From the NCBI RefSeq assembly GCF_901482695.1, contig NZ_LR590484.1, positions 930,001-994,000 on the forward strand: a DNA stretch of 64,000 nt, read 5' to 3'. This document shows positions 62,891 to 64,000 of this stretch, piece after piece; positions within the stretch are counted from its first letter, which is position 1, and each line of letters opens with the position of its first letter. The translations under genes were made by a program, and so were the position numbers. Below the pieces are notes generated by a model. It worked only from the letters and a program-made list of their open reading frames with translations. It was not told the DNA's origin and made no database searches. Source of the stretch: Sphingobacterium thalpophilum (GTDB taxonomy: Bacteria > Bacteroidota > Bacteroidia > Sphingobacteriales > Sphingobacteriaceae).

Positions 62891-64000
62891 ATGGGATTAA
62901 TGGGCTTTTTGCGTAACAAAGCTGGTATCATCTTGACAGCAGCAATGGCTATCGCAATTTTAGCATTTTTACTAGCCGATGTCGTTCGAGGAGGAGCTCC
63001 TTTTTGGGCAAGACATCAAAATCGTGTAGGGGAAGTCAACGGAACGGAAATTGAGTATCCTGAGTTCAACCAACAGGTAGAGCAAGCAGAAGAAATGTTC
63101 AAACAGCAAATGGGCGGCGCGGTCACTCCTCAGATGAGAACTTACGCCGTGCAACAGGTTTGGAATCAATTCTTGTCTAGAGAAATCTTGAAGAAAGAAA
63201 TTGAAAAAGTCGGTTTGACCGTGGGTAAAGACGAGTTGAATGATTTAGTAAAGGGGCCAAATCCTTCACCACAGATCGTTCAGGCTTTTACGAATCCCCA
63301 AACTGGACAATTCGACCATGGTCAATTGATGACTTTCATAAGCCAGATGAACACCGCTGGTAATCCAGCAGTGGCCCAACAGTGGGAAGCCTTGCTTGAA
63401 GGTGTACGCGATGAACGCCTAAGCAGTAAATATGGCGAATTGCTTTCCAACAGTGTATATGTAACGTCATTGGAAGCAAACGAAGAATACCAGGAGCGCA
63501 ATAAGCTGGCAAACTTTAAATATATTCTATTGGATTACGCTTCGGTAAAAGATGCGGACGTCAAATTATCAGATGCCGATTTTCAGCAATATTATGACGA
63601 ACATAAAAATATGTTCAAGACGCAGGAGGAAACCCGTGCCATCCAATATGTCGTTGTGGACGCCAAACCACTTGCCAAAGACTCATTGGCTGTAAAAGAG
63701 GCTATCAACAAACTGAAACAAGACCTGATTGTAGCTAAAGATGATTCCTTATTTGCGTCCATCAACTCGGACAACAAATACCCATTCACCTATGTGAAAA
63801 AAGGTCAGTTGAGTCCTTCTTTGGATTCCGTGGTATTCAATGTAGCAGCTGGTACTACAGTTGGTCCATTTTTAAATAATGGCGCTTATGAAATTGCAAA
63901 AGTCGTATCGACTGTAGTAGGTCCTGACTCAGTGAAAGCTTCTCATATCTTATTGGACCCAACTGCAGAAGGTGGTGTCGACAAGGCATTGGCAAAAGCA
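62891..64000 (+). CDS. PpiD/SurA-like periplasmic peptidyl-prolyl isomerase (N-terminal part)
   Basis: The first 370 codons of a protein that continues past the window end. From ATG 62891 (MGLMGFLRNKAG) there is a single N-terminal transmembrane anchor (GIILTAAMAIAILAFLLADV), then a SurA_N-type chaperone region (NRVGEVNGTEIEYPEFNQQ, about 38-190). A parvulin-type rotamase domain appears to begin near the end (VKASHILLDPTAEGG). It helps fold outer-membrane proteins. It lies 256 bases after lptC, with TATCTTG at 62809-62815 as a possible -7 box. Confidence 0.92.
   Translation, partial: MGLMGFLRNKAGIILTAAMAIAILAFLLADVVRGGAPFWARHQNRVGEVNGTEIEYPEFNQQVEQAEEMFKQQMGGAVTPQMRTYAVQQVWNQFLSREILKKEIEKVGLTVGKDELNDLVKGPNPSPQIVQAFTNPQTGQFDHGQLMTFISQMNTAGNPAVAQQWEALLEGVRDERLSSKYGELLSNSVYVTSLEANEEYQERNKLANFKYILLDYASVKDADVKLSDADFQQYYDEHKNMFKTQEETRAIQYVVVDAKPLAKDSLAVKEAINKLKQDLIVAKDDSLFASINSDNKYPFTYVKKGQLSPSLDSVVFNVAAGTTVGPFLNNGAYEIAKVVSTVVGPDSVKASHILLDPTAEGGVDKALAKA

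Noticed and set aside
62679..62900. 73-codon ORF between lptC and the PpiD-like gene
   Set aside because: It overlaps the start of the PpiD-like gene in another frame, contains the likely promoter region, and has no recognisable features.
1..64000. CRISPR arrays, tRNA or rRNA genes, complete insertion sequences
   Set aside because: I looked through the intergenic stretches for regularly spaced repeats, cloverleaf-like sequences and transposase motifs and found none that could be supported.

Overview
The window is typical Bacteroidota chromosome, most likely from a Sphingobacteriaceae member such as Sphingobacterium (family-level inference, no 16S present). The evidence is SusC/SusD pairs, ECF sigma/FecR pairs, -7 boxes of the TAnnTTTG type, a DUF6427-type membrane protein, and Bacteroidota-style MaeB, HisIE, HisB and CcmB/C/D. 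I saw no rRNA, tRNA, CRISPR array or complete insertion sequence.

Left part (1-30000) is accessory nutrient-acquisition DNA. Reading leftwards from 8708: an ECF sigma factor, a FecR anti-sigma, a SusC receptor with an STN signalling domain, a SusD lipoprotein, a purple-acid-phosphatase-like phosphatase and a glycerophosphodiester phosphodiesterase that runs off the window. Reading rightwards from 21559 the same order recurs: ECF sigma, FecR, STN-SusC, SusD, then one protein that fuses a GDPD/PI-PLC-like domain to an alkaline phosphatase. The enzymes are phosphoesterases, not glycosidases, so both loci look like signal-controlled phosphoester-scavenging systems. Between them lie a TonB receptor without SusD, a heparinase II/III-like lyase, a barstar-like protein, an exported Gfo/Idh/MocA oxidoreductase, and a leftward operon of a duplicated NTase-like/HEPN protein, a SWIM-SNF2 helicase and a small unknown protein.

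Middle part (30200-43700): GH29 alpha-L-fucosidase, a PAS histidine kinase with a single-domain response regulator, aminopeptidase P, PBP4-type D,D-carboxypeptidase, malic enzyme MaeB, RuvA, GH20 hexosaminidase and free methionine-R-sulfoxide reductase.

Right part (43700-64000) is housekeeping DNA: a WD40 protein, a leftward his operon (hisC-B-H-A-F-IE, without hisG or hisD), a STAS protein with RNase Z, PurC, PhoH, a SAM-hydrolase family protein, an ABC exporter, a YtxH-like protein, CcmB/CcmC/CcmD, a DUF6427-type protein, and an envelope cluster of an outer-membrane protein, LptC and a PpiD/SurA-like foldase cut by the window end.

The main second-look items are the mirrored phosphoester SusCD loci with matching sigma-gene promoters, the HEPN/SNF2 operon with its inverted-repeat-rich divergent region, the orphan barstar-like protein, two places where a -7 box sits in the loop of the preceding terminator-like hairpin, and a palindrome over the ruvA start codon.
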